A stretch of 25,983 nt of DNA from DASPWV01 sp046727855 (GTDB taxonomy: Bacteria > Acidobacteriota > Vicinamibacteria > Vicinamibacterales > UBA2999), in assembly GCA_046727855.1 (NCBI GenBank), contig JBKPDL010000133.1, positions 1 through 25,983 on the forward strand, read 5' to 3'. How positions within the stretch are numbered: position 1 is the first letter of the stretch; each line of letters opens with the position of its first letter. This document shows, in pieces, positions 1-7,153 of this stretch. The position numbers and the translations under genes are program-made. Below the pieces are notes generated by a model. It worked only from the letters and a program-made list of their open reading frames with translations, was not told where the DNA came from and did not search any database.

Positions 1-1
1 C

Positions 2-388
2 GACGGCGGATTCCAGATGACCATGGCCGAGCTCGCGACGGTGGCGCAGGAGCGGCTGGACATCAACGTCGCGATCATCAACAACCACTACCTTGGCATG
101 GTGCGCCAGTGGCAGGAGTTCTTCTACGACAAGCGCTACGCCGCCACACCGCTTCATAACCCCGATTTCGTCAAGCTTGCCGAGGCGTTTGGATTGCGCG
201 GTCGCAGAGTAACCACGCGACGCGACGTCGCGGTCGCAGTAGAAGAAGCGCGGAAGGATCAGCGGACGGTGGTCATCGATTTTCAGGTGGAACAGGAAGA
301 TTCGGTGTATCCGATGGTGCCCGCCGGCGCGGACCTGCACGCGATGATCCGCCGACCGTCGCCCATCGTGGAAACTGCGGCGGACTAG
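2..388 (+). CDS. ilvB: Acetolactate synthase large subunit, C-terminal fragment
   Basis: This is the last 128 codons of the thiamine-diphosphate enzyme that condenses pyruvate (or pyruvate plus 2-oxobutyrate) in the first shared step of valine, leucine and isoleucine synthesis. The reading frame is already open at the left edge, and the first residues DGGFQM are the end of the GDG...N cofactor-binding motif. The family-typical stretch NNHYLGMVRQWQEFFY follows, then HNPDFVKLAEAFG and the late MVPAGADLHAMI. The internal ATG at 17 is not a real start; the gene begins outside the window. It ends two bases before the start of ilvN, as expected for an ilvBNC operon. The choice of ilvB rather than ilvG or ilvI as symbol is by convention only. 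Confidence 0.95.
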   Translation, partial: DGGFQMTMAELATVAQERLDINVAIINNHYLGMVRQWQEFFYDKRYAATPLHNPDFVKLAEAFGLRGRRVTTRRDVAVAVEEARKDQRTVVIDFQVEQEDSVYPMVPAGADLHAMIRRPSPIVETAAD

Positions 389-390
389 CC

Positions 391-942
391 ATGCTGACCT
401 TTGCTGTCTATCTCCAGGATCATCCCGGGGCGCTCAACCGCGTCGCGTCGCTGTTCCGGCGCCGCGCGTTCAACATCGTCTCGCTCACCGTCGGGCATAC
501 CGAGCGGCCCGGCCTCTCGCGCATGACCATCGTGGTCGATGCGCCCGACGCCGTGCGCGGCCGTATCGAAGCCAATCTTTACAAGCTGCTCGACGTAGAA
601 CGCGTGGAGTCGATTCCTCCCGATGCGTCGGTCGATCGCGATCTGGCGATGATCAAAGTGGCGGCGACAAGCGCATCGCGGGGCGAGGTGATGCAGTTGG
701 TCGACGTCTTCCGCGCGCGTGTGGTTGATGTCGCACCCGATTCGCTGATCGTCGAAATCACGGGAACCGAAGACAAGATCGACGGTCTGCTCGACGTGCT
801 GCGCCCGTACGGCGTCATCGAGATGGTGCGGACCGGACGCGTGTCGATGCTGCGCGGCGGTCAGGAGCTGAAGGCGGCTCGACGCCGTCCGCGTGCCGGC
901 GCCGAGGCCGGTCACCAGAGCGGCGTTTCCTACTCCGTGTAG
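391..942 (+). CDS. ilvN: Acetolactate synthase small (regulatory) subunit
   Basis: A 183-residue regulatory subunit that binds the large subunit and, in this family, carries the valine feedback site in its ACT domain. The N-terminal ACT domain (about residues 2-75) starts FAVYLQDHPGALNRVASLF and contains the family hallmark RRRAFNIVSLTVGHTE. The C-terminal small-subunit domain (about 80-155) follows, ending in the typical GVIEMVRTGRVSMLRG. The last 25 or so residues are an Arg/Ala-rich tail beyond the usual family end. The ATG lies two bases after the ilvB stop, so translation is probably coupled. IlvN and IlvH subunits cannot be told apart here. Confidence 0.96.
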   Translation: MLTFAVYLQDHPGALNRVASLFRRRAFNIVSLTVGHTERPGLSRMTIVVDAPDAVRGRIEANLYKLLDVERVESIPPDASVDRDLAMIKVAATSASRGEVMQLVDVFRARVVDVAPDSLIVEITGTEDKIDGLLDVLRPYGVIEMVRTGRVSMLRGGQELKAARRRPRAGAEAGHQSGVSYSV

Positions 943-973
943 TGGCGCGGCGTTATCCGCGCCCGGGACATGT

Positions 974-2083
974 ATGGCAAACATCTACTACGACAAAGAC
1001 GCAAACCTCGATCTCGTTCGCGCGCGTAAAGTCGCAATCATCGGCTACGGCTCGCAGGGACACGCGCACGCGCTCAATCTGCGCGATAGCGGCGTCAACG
1101 TCACTGTCGGCTTGACACCGGCGAGCCGCTCACGCGCCAAGGCGGAAGCCGACGGTGTGCGCGTGACGTCGGTCGCCGACGCAGCTGCCTGGGGTGACAT
1201 CGTCATGATTCTCACTCCGGACACGACGCAGCCCGCGACCTACGAGAAGGAAATCGCGCCCGGCCTCGAACCGGGCAACATGCTGATGTTCGCGCACGGC
1301 TTCAATATTCGCTATGGCTGCATTACGCCGCCGCCGCACGTGGATGTGACGATGGTGGCGCCCAAGTCACCCGGACACCGCGTACGCGAGGTGTTCGTCG
1401 AAGGTGGCGGGACGCCGGCGCTGCTCGCGATCTATCAGGATGCAACCGGCAGCGCGCGGCCGCTCACGCTGTCCTACGCGCGGGCCTTGGGCACTACTCG
1501 CGCGGGTGTGCTCGAGACGACGTTCGCGGAAGAAACAGAAACGGACCTCTTCGGCGAGCAGACGGTGCTTTGCGGCGGCGTCAGCGCGCTCATCAAGGCC
1601 GGCTTCGAAACTCTCGTGCAGGCCGGTTACCAGCCGGAAATCGCATACTTCGAGTGCATGCATGAGCTGAAGTTGATCGTCGATCTGATGTATCGCGGCG
1701 GCCTCAACTACATGCGCTACTCCGTGAGCGACACCGCGGAGCACGGCGATTACACCGGCGGTCCGCGCATCATCACCGACGAAACCCGGCGCGCCATGAA
1801 GGCGATTCTCGCGGAGATTCAGGACGGCACGTACGCGAACAAGTGGATTGCCGAAAACCAGAAGGGTCGGCCGTGGTTCAACGAAACGCGGGCGCGTGAG
1901 CAGTCGCAGCTGCTGGAGCAGGTCGGCGCGAATCTGCGTGACATGATGCCGTTCCTCAAGCCGGTGCGCATCACGCCGAGCGGCTCGAATACTGGCCCGG
2001 CTGCAGAAGCGCCTTCGGCGGAGTCAACTGCGCCATCACGCGCTTCCGCGGCGGCGGCGACACCCGCGGGCGTCGCACAATAG
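974..2083 (+). CDS. ilvC: Ketol-acid reductoisomerase (NADP(H)-type, class I) with extra C-terminal tail
   Basis: Converts acetolactate or acetohydroxybutyrate to the dihydroxy acid, the second step of branched-chain synthesis. The start at 974 gives the family-typical MANIYYDKDANLDLV; the longer open frame from 893 only reads into ilvN. The Rossmann motif GYGSQGHAHALNLRDSG is at about residues 18-34. The metal and catalytic residues are present in DLFGEQ, in FECMHELK (two Glu four apart) and in the Ser of YSVSDTAEHGDY. The length is 369 residues against about 330 for class I enzymes. The surplus is an Ala/Ser/Pro-rich tail of about 38 residues. The motif normally read as APKGPGH is APKSPGH here, and the cofactor loop reads LTPASRSR, lacking the usual leading Arg. 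The gene is 31 bases after ilvN with a weak GGGA ribosome site. Confidence 0.96.
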   Translation: MANIYYDKDANLDLVRARKVAIIGYGSQGHAHALNLRDSGVNVTVGLTPASRSRAKAEADGVRVTSVADAAAWGDIVMILTPDTTQPATYEKEIAPGLEPGNMLMFAHGFNIRYGCITPPPHVDVTMVAPKSPGHRVREVFVEGGGTPALLAIYQDATGSARPLTLSYARALGTTRAGVLETTFAEETETDLFGEQTVLCGGVSALIKAGFETLVQAGYQPEIAYFECMHELKLIVDLMYRGGLNYMRYSVSDTAEHGDYTGGPRIITDETRRAMKAILAEIQDGTYANKWIAENQKGRPWFNETRAREQSQLLEQVGANLRDMMPFLKPVRITPSGSNTGPAAEAPSAESTAPSRASAAAATPAGVAQ

Positions 2084-2201
2084 CGGTCGGCGGCGGATCA
2101 CCTTCCGACGCTGCACGGCTGCACGAGGCTGACTGGAAGCGACAGCTGAGAGCACCACCGACAAGCAATTTCTGCGTGCGACCCAACGTGCGGGGACGAC
2201 G

Positions 2202-2207
2202 TATACT
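2202..2207 (+). promoter_or_regulatory. Possible -10 element (TATACT) for the M1 peptidase gene
   Basis: TATACT lies 12 bases before the ATG at 2220 in otherwise GC-rich DNA, and no Shine-Dalgarno sequence lies between them. If used, the transcript would have a leader of only about 6 bases. No convincing -35 box is seen at the usual spacing. The rest of the 136-base gap after ilvC shows no gene. Confidence 0.35.
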
Positions 2208-2219
2208 GCGTCGCCCCTC

Positions 2220-3833
2220 ATGCCCACGCGTGCGATCGTCGTTCTAGCCCTCGCGCTCGTTTCATCTCGCCTCGCGGCCGACACCTATCCCCGGCAGACC
2301 GCCGTCGACATCCTGCACTACGTCTTTCGGATCTCGCTCATGCCTGGCGCGGACCATCGCATCACCGGCGAAGCCACGCTCGGAGCGCGCGTCACGGGTG
2401 ACCGAACGTCGCAGATCACACTCGATCTCGGCTCTGCCGTGGATGGAAAAGGCATGACCGTCACGTCGGTCGTGTGTGGAAGCGAAACGCTCAGGTTCAC
2501 GCACGCAAACGATCGCCTGACCGTCACGTTTCGCGAGCCAATGGACGACGGTGAACGCGTCACTTTCACGGTCAAGTATGGAGGCGTGCCGCGGAGCGGG
2601 CTGAAGTTCCTCAACAACATTCACGGCGAGCCCACCGTCTTCAGCGAGAACTGGCCCAACCTCGCGCATCAGTGGCTGCCCACGATCGATCACCCTTACG
2701 ACAAGGCCACGGGCGAACTGATTGTGACCACCGGCAGCCAATACCAGGTGGTTTCCAACGGGTCGCTCACCGAGGAAGTCGACTTGGGCAACGGGATGCG
2801 TGAAACCCGCTGGACGCAATCTGTGCCGATCGCAACATGGTTGTACGCCCTTGGCGTTGCGCGATTCTCCTCGCACCGCGCCGGCGAAGTCGAAGGCGTG
2901 CCACTCGAGACATGGGTGTTTCCGCAGGACCGCGAGCGCGCACAGACGCTGTTCGAGCCGCTCAGCCGCCGTGCGCTTGCGTTTTTCGTCGAGCAGATCG
3001 GGCCCTACTCCTACGAAAAGCTCGCCAACGTCCAAGCTGCAGGCATCAACGGCGGCATGGAGCACGCGACGGCGATCTTCTACGGCGAAAAAGAAGTCGC
3101 CAGCGGCCGCGGCCCCGTGGTCCACGAAATCGCGCACCAGTGGTTCGGCAACAGCGTCACGGAGCGCGATTGGGACGATGTGTGGCTGAGCGAGGGATTT
3201 GCCACCTATTTCGATCTGCTGTTCACCGAGTACGATCAGGGACGCGACGCTTTCGTCGAGCGCGTCAAAAAGAGCCGGGCACAGGTGCTGGAGCTCGAAG
3301 CCAAGCTCCCCGACACGCCGATCATCCATCGCAATCTCGCGGACATGAGCAAAGTGCTGAATCAGCTCGTCTATCAGAAGGGCGCGTGGACGCTGCACCT
3401 GCTGCGCTACTTGATCGGCGATACGGCGTTCTGGTCAGGCATTCGCGATTACTACGCGCGCTATCGCAACCAGAACGCATCCACCGACGATCTGCGGGCG
3501 TGCATGGAAGACGCCGCCGACGTGAGCCTGAAATGGTTTTTCGATCAGTGGCTCACGCGCAGCGGCGTGCCGCGCATCGAAGGCGAGTGGCGATACAACG
3601 CGGAGAAGAGGCAGGTGGAAGTGACGGTGCGACAAACACAGTCCGCCGATGCCTTCCGGATTTCTTTCGAGCTTGGTGTTTCCGGCCGCGACGGAAAATC
3701 GGTGCGCCACAAAGCGGGCACCGATCGAAAAGTGGAACGCTACACCGTTCCGTTCGATACCGAACCCTCGGCGGTCGTGTTGGACCCGGACGTGTGGTTG
3801 CTCTACGACAGCGGTCCTTTTGTGCGCAGATAA
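2220..3833 (+). CDS. Secreted M1 family zinc aminopeptidase (short form)
   Basis: A 537-residue zinc metallopeptidase predicted to remove N-terminal residues from peptides in the periplasm or outside. A signal peptide is visible (residues 1-20, hydrophobic core IVVLALALV, then AADTYP). A beta-rich N-terminal domain occupies about 30-215. The catalytic domain has GGMEH at 278-282 (variant of the GxMEN substrate motif, Asn to His), HEIAH at 302-306 and the third zinc ligand Glu325 in WLSEGFATYF, matching HExxH-x18-E. The conserved LVYQKGAWTLHLLR follows. It lacks the large C-terminal helical domain of the 850-residue aminopeptidase N type. It is on the same strand as ilvC but 136 bases away, with its own possible promoter. 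The family call is firm; the substrate is unknown. Confidence 0.93.
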   Translation: MPTRAIVVLALALVSSRLAADTYPRQTAVDILHYVFRISLMPGADHRITGEATLGARVTGDRTSQITLDLGSAVDGKGMTVTSVVCGSETLRFTHANDRLTVTFREPMDDGERVTFTVKYGGVPRSGLKFLNNIHGEPTVFSENWPNLAHQWLPTIDHPYDKATGELIVTTGSQYQVVSNGSLTEEVDLGNGMRETRWTQSVPIATWLYALGVARFSSHRAGEVEGVPLETWVFPQDRERAQTLFEPLSRRALAFFVEQIGPYSYEKLANVQAAGINGGMEHATAIFYGEKEVASGRGPVVHEIAHQWFGNSVTERDWDDVWLSEGFATYFDLLFTEYDQGRDAFVERVKKSRAQVLELEAKLPDTPIIHRNLADMSKVLNQLVYQKGAWTLHLLRYLIGDTAFWSGIRDYYARYRNQNASTDDLRACMEDAADVSLKWFFDQWLTRSGVPRIEGEWRYNAEKRQVEVTVRQTQSADAFRISFELGVSGRDGKSVRHKAGTDRKVERYTVPFDTEPSAVVLDPDVWLLYDSGPFVRR

Positions 3834-3835
3834 AA

Positions 3836-3961
3836 GTTACAAGTTCAAAGTTCAAAGTTCAAAGTTCAAAGTGAGTTGTCAAGTTACGCAGTTCTCGCGT
3901 GCCACTTTTGCAACTAAGGCACTTCAAAACTAACTTTGAACTTTGAACTTTGAACTTTGAA
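3836..3961. repeat. Inverted repeat built of tandem GTTCAAA heptamers at a convergent junction
   Basis: Four perfect GTTCAAA units run from 3843 to 3870, preceded by a degenerate GTTACAA (3836-3842). The reverse-complement units (TTTGAAC) run from 3935 to 3961. The arms 3844-3872 and 3933-3961 are a perfect 29-base inverted repeat with a 60-base loop. It fills the gap between the M1 gene stop and the ankyrin gene stop, so both transcripts would end in the hairpin. A bidirectional terminator or 3'-end stabiliser is inferred. Confidence 0.9.
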
Positions 3962-3963
3962 GC

Positions 3964-5664
3964 TCAACACGACACGCACTTGTGGTTGTTCTTCGCGCCT
4001 AACTTCTCGAGCAGCGCCAGCGTCTCCGGGAACGGCTGAATGCGCTGCACCGGTCCATTGGCCATGTCGGCGATCGACTGACCGCGACGATTGGTCACCG
4101 TGACGTCGGCACCTTTCTGCACGAGGTACAGAATCATCTCGTTGTCGCCGCGCGCCGCCGCGTGATGCAGCGCGGTGGTACCGTCGGCATCGACCGCGTT
4201 GACATCAGCGCCCAGCTCTTCGACGAGATATTTCACGGCCGCAAACATGCCGGTAGGCGCGAAGCGGTGCGCGTTGCCGGCGTAGCCTTCGCCGTAACCC
4301 GCTCCCGCCGCAGCCTGCAGCGGCGTGATGCTCGGCGCACCTGCCGGCACCGGCTGCGGTCCCGTTTCCCCCTCACGCGTGCCATCGTCTCGGAAATTGC
4401 GGCCCGCGCTCTTGATCGTGCGGATATGCGGATCGGCGCCGTACGAAACGAGCAGCGTCATCGCCTCGATATCGCTCGCATACGCGGCGCGCCAGAACGG
4501 CGTGGCGCCGCTCTCGTCGATGCGCAGGTTGTCGAAGTTGTAGGATGTGTACCAAATCTTTCGCTGCACGCGCGCGTTTGCATCGGCGCCCTTGTCGAGC
4601 AACGCCTTCATCAGATCCAGATACGACGTCTTCTGCTGCAGCTGGGCGCGCGGCTGTGGATAAAACGACTTGGGGCCCCACTGCACGTTGATCGCGGCGT
4701 AGAGCGGCGTCGCCCCGGCGTCGCTCGCCAGATTGGGATCGGCGCCCTTTTCGAGCAGATAGCTCGCGATGTCGAACTGCCCGTTGATCGCGGCGATGAG
4801 GAGCGGCGACGCTTTATCGGCCGGACTCAGCTGATTCACGTCGGCGCCGCCTTCGACGAGCGCGCGCATCGAGTCCGCGCTTCCCTGCCGGGCGGCGAAG
4901 TGCAGAGCGCTGAGGCCGCCAACTTTGCCGATCAACTCGTTATAGGTGTATGGACGCGTGACGCCCGGCACCTCTGGTCCCGAAGACCCACGTCCCGCCG
5001 CGGCCGCGTTGTTCTGCGCACGCCCGCCGCTCCGGGACGCTTCCTGCAGCGCGATGTCGCCAGGCGCGAGCGGACCATTGCCGCGGTCGATCACTTTTGC
5101 CGTAAGTTTGAGATTCGCGCCGCGCTCGACGAAGAGCTGCACCACATCCACACGATCGAGCGCCGCCGCAAACATCAGGGCCGTCTCGTCGTTGGCCTTG
5201 TCGACGGCGTCGATTTTGGCGCCCAGATCGAGGAGCCGTTTCACCGTATCGGTGCTTCCGGAGGTCGCGGCGAGCATCAAGGGCGTCGCGCCGGTGGATG
5301 TCGCGGCGTTCACGTCCGCGCCGGCCTTCGTGAGCGCATCGATCACTGCCGCGCGGCCCCCCTGAGTCGCGATGTGGAGCGGCGTGTAGCCGCCGAGCCG
5401 CGTCGTCGCGCGGACGTTGGCGCCGGCGTAAAGCAGCATCTCGACCAGCTCCATGTTGCCGTTCGTCGCGGCCCAGTGGAGCGCGGTCATGCCGTCGCCC
5501 TGTGACTGATTGACGTCGGCGCCCTGCTTGAGCAGCGTGCGCAGCGTGTCTTTGTCGCCGCGCATGGCGGCGTCGGCCACCGGAGCGCTGGCCGCATGCA
5601 CCATTGCCGAGAGGAATAGCGCGCCGGCAACGCTGGCGCAGAATCCACGGATTATGCGCGTCAT
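3964..5664 (-). CDS. Secreted ankyrin-repeat protein
   Basis: A 566-residue protein with a signal peptide (MTRIIRGFCASVAGALFLSA, cleavage near VHAASA) followed by roughly ten ankyrin repeats. Examples are GMTALHWAATNGNMELVEMLL, GYTPLHIATQGG, GATPLMLAATSG, GLSALHFAARQG, ATPLYAAINVQWG and TTALHHAAARGDNEMILYLV. Longer non-repeat loops interrupt the array in the middle (a Gly/Ala/Asn-rich stretch near 215-235) and near 330-440. The protein ends in KCVSC, a CxxC pair that could form a disulfide or bind a thiol partner. It is the last gene of the DUF1592/DUF1552 run, 94 bases downstream of the DUF1552 gene. Secreted ankyrin proteins commonly accompany that pair in Acidobacteriota (established association as I recall it). 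Their partner is unknown. Confidence 0.9.
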   Translation of the reverse strand: MTRIIRGFCASVAGALFLSAMVHAASAPVADAAMRGDKDTLRTLLKQGADVNQSQGDGMTALHWAATNGNMELVEMLLYAGANVRATTRLGGYTPLHIATQGGRAAVIDALTKAGADVNAATSTGATPLMLAATSGSTDTVKRLLDLGAKIDAVDKANDETALMFAAALDRVDVVQLFVERGANLKLTAKVIDRGNGPLAPGDIALQEASRSGGRAQNNAAAAGRGSSGPEVPGVTRPYTYNELIGKVGGLSALHFAARQGSADSMRALVEGGADVNQLSPADKASPLLIAAINGQFDIASYLLEKGADPNLASDAGATPLYAAINVQWGPKSFYPQPRAQLQQKTSYLDLMKALLDKGADANARVQRKIWYTSYNFDNLRIDESGATPFWRAAYASDIEAMTLLVSYGADPHIRTIKSAGRNFRDDGTREGETGPQPVPAGAPSITPLQAAAGAGYGEGYAGNAHRFAPTGMFAAVKYLVEELGADVNAVDADGTTALHHAAARGDNEMILYLVQKGADVTVTNRRGQSIADMANGPVQRIQPFPETLALLEKLGAKNNHKCVSC

Positions 5665-5713
5665 GTCTGAGCCCTCACGTAGGGCGGGCCTTCAGGTCGG
5701 CCGCTGGACACCC

Positions 5714-5775
5714 TTACGTCCGCCGTTCGCAACATCTCTTTTATGTAGCGGCGCACCTTTAGGTCCGCCGTTCGC
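5714..5775. repeat. Duplicated 17-nt element between the DUF1552 and ankyrin genes
   Basis: TTACGTCCGCCGTTCGC at 5714-5730 recurs as TTAGGTCCGCCGTTCGC at 5759-5775 (16 of 17 identical, 45 bases apart). The second copy contains the stop codon of the DUF1552 gene, so the element supplies that gene's last codons. The neighbouring stretch 5674-5705 also has a GC-rich self-complementary look (GGGCGGGCC, then GGCCGC). It resembles small dispersed intergenic repeats. No gene is seen in 5665-5758. Confidence 0.65.
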
Positions 5776-7153
5776 CGGCTGCGGCGTTCAGTTCGTGCGT
5801 GCCCGAACTGTCGCCGAAGCTCTCGACTTCGACACCGAGTTTCTGCAGCAGCGTCAGCATCACGTTCGCCATCGGCGTGCCGTCGGCCGCCTTGAGATGC
5901 AGGTTGCCTTTCAGTCCCGCGCCGTGCCCCGCAAGGAACAGCGGGCAGCGTTTGTGATTGTGAACGTTCGAATTGCCCATCGGCGAGCCGTAAACGATCA
6001 CGGTGTTGTCGAGCAGACTCTGCTCGCCGTCTATGGTCTTCTTCAGCTTGTCCAGGAAGTACGGTACCAGGCTGATGTGATAGCGGTTGATCTTCGCGAG
6101 ATCGAGGATGCGCTCTTCGCGTTCGGCGTGATGTGACGCGATATGGAAGCCGGTGTTGACGCCCGTTTCGGGGTACACGCGGTTCGACACGTCGCGGCTC
6201 ATCTTGAACGCGAACACCCGCGTGATGTCGGAGGTGAACGCAATCGCCTGTAGATCGAACATCAACTTGACGTGCTCGGTGTAGGAATCGGGCACGCCAA
6301 TCGGCGCGTTGGGGAGCTCGCGCTCCTCGCCGCTGCGATTGAACTCCTCCACTCTCTGAATGCGCCGTTCGATCTCGCGGACGTCGTCGAGATAATCGCT
6401 CAAGCGCGCCTTGTCCACGGCACCCAGACTCGACTTCAACTCGTTCACCGACTCGGCAACCCAGTCGAGGATGCTGCGATCGCGACGGCGGCGGCTGGCA
6501 CGCGCTTCGGGGGTGGCACCCACGCCAAAGAGCTGATCGAACACCGCGCGCGGATCGCGCACCATCGGCAACGGCTCCGATGGCGAGGCCCAGCTGATCG
6601 AGTCGGTGTAGGCGCAGGAATATCCGTAGAAACAGCCGCCCGCCTGATCGACGTTTTCGATGCACAACTGCATCGACGGAATGGGCGTCTCGCTGCCGAC
6701 CTTTTGCGCGTAGATCTGGTCGATCGAAGTGCCGGCGTGCAGATCCGAGCCCTGGGTCTGATGCGGATGCGCCTGCGTGAGAAAGACAGCGGCCGACCGG
6801 AAGTGATCGCCGCCGATCTCGGGGGCAGTAAACGCCTCCGCGTTGCGCACGTCCGTGTTGCTGACGATCGTCAGGTACTCCCGATAGGGCTCGAGCGGGC
6901 TCAGCACGCTGGGCGTGAGATCGAACGCGGAGCCGACCGCCGCGGGGGACCACAGATTCTTCTGCAGACCAAGGGCCGTGCTGCCGGCGGCACCGTGCAC
7001 CATTTCAATCGCGACGAAGCGCGTTTTCCGGTTCGCCTGCGCGCCCCACGCGGTGGCAGCCGGCAGCATCGCTTCGAGCAACGGAAGCCCGATGGTGACG
7101 CCCATGCCTTTGAGCACCGCCCGGCGAGACACGTGCTTTTTAGTGATGAACAT
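5759..7153 (-). CDS. DUF1552 family protein, Tat-exported
   Basis: A 464-residue DUF1552 protein. The start at 7153 is chosen because a GGAGGG ribosome site lies 7 bases upstream and because the N-terminus MFITKKHVSRRAVLKGMG is a twin-arginine signal (Arg10-Arg11) followed by a hydrophobic stretch and AWGAQA. The open frame from 7348 only adds sequence from the DUF1592 gene. Family-typical blocks are FVAIEMVHGAAGST, GGDHFRSAAVFLT, DYLDDVREIERRI, a FHIASHHAE segment and VYGSPMGNSNVHNHKRCPLFLAG, the last recalling DUF1501/sulfatase-like proteins. The function of the family is not established. It overlaps the DUF1592 gene by 14 bases, which suggests coupled translation, and Tat export suggests folding or cofactor loading in the cytoplasm. 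Confidence 0.93.
   Translation of the reverse strand: MFITKKHVSRRAVLKGMGVTIGLPLLEAMLPAATAWGAQANRKTRFVAIEMVHGAAGSTALGLQKNLWSPAAVGSAFDLTPSVLSPLEPYREYLTIVSNTDVRNAEAFTAPEIGGDHFRSAAVFLTQAHPHQTQGSDLHAGTSIDQIYAQKVGSETPIPSMQLCIENVDQAGGCFYGYSCAYTDSISWASPSEPLPMVRDPRAVFDQLFGVGATPEARASRRRRDRSILDWVAESVNELKSSLGAVDKARLSDYLDDVREIERRIQRVEEFNRSGEERELPNAPIGVPDSYTEHVKLMFDLQAIAFTSDITRVFAFKMSRDVSNRVYPETGVNTGFHIASHHAEREERILDLAKINRYHISLVPYFLDKLKKTIDGEQSLLDNTVIVYGSPMGNSNVHNHKRCPLFLAGHGAGLKGNLHLKAADGTPMANVMLTLLQKLGVEVESFGDSSGTHELNAAAGERRT

Noticed and set aside
4162..5505. Plus-strand open frame of 447 codons opposite the ankyrin gene
   Set aside because: It is a GC-skew shadow: Arg-rich with no domain, while the minus strand shows clear ankyrin repeats with a signal peptide.
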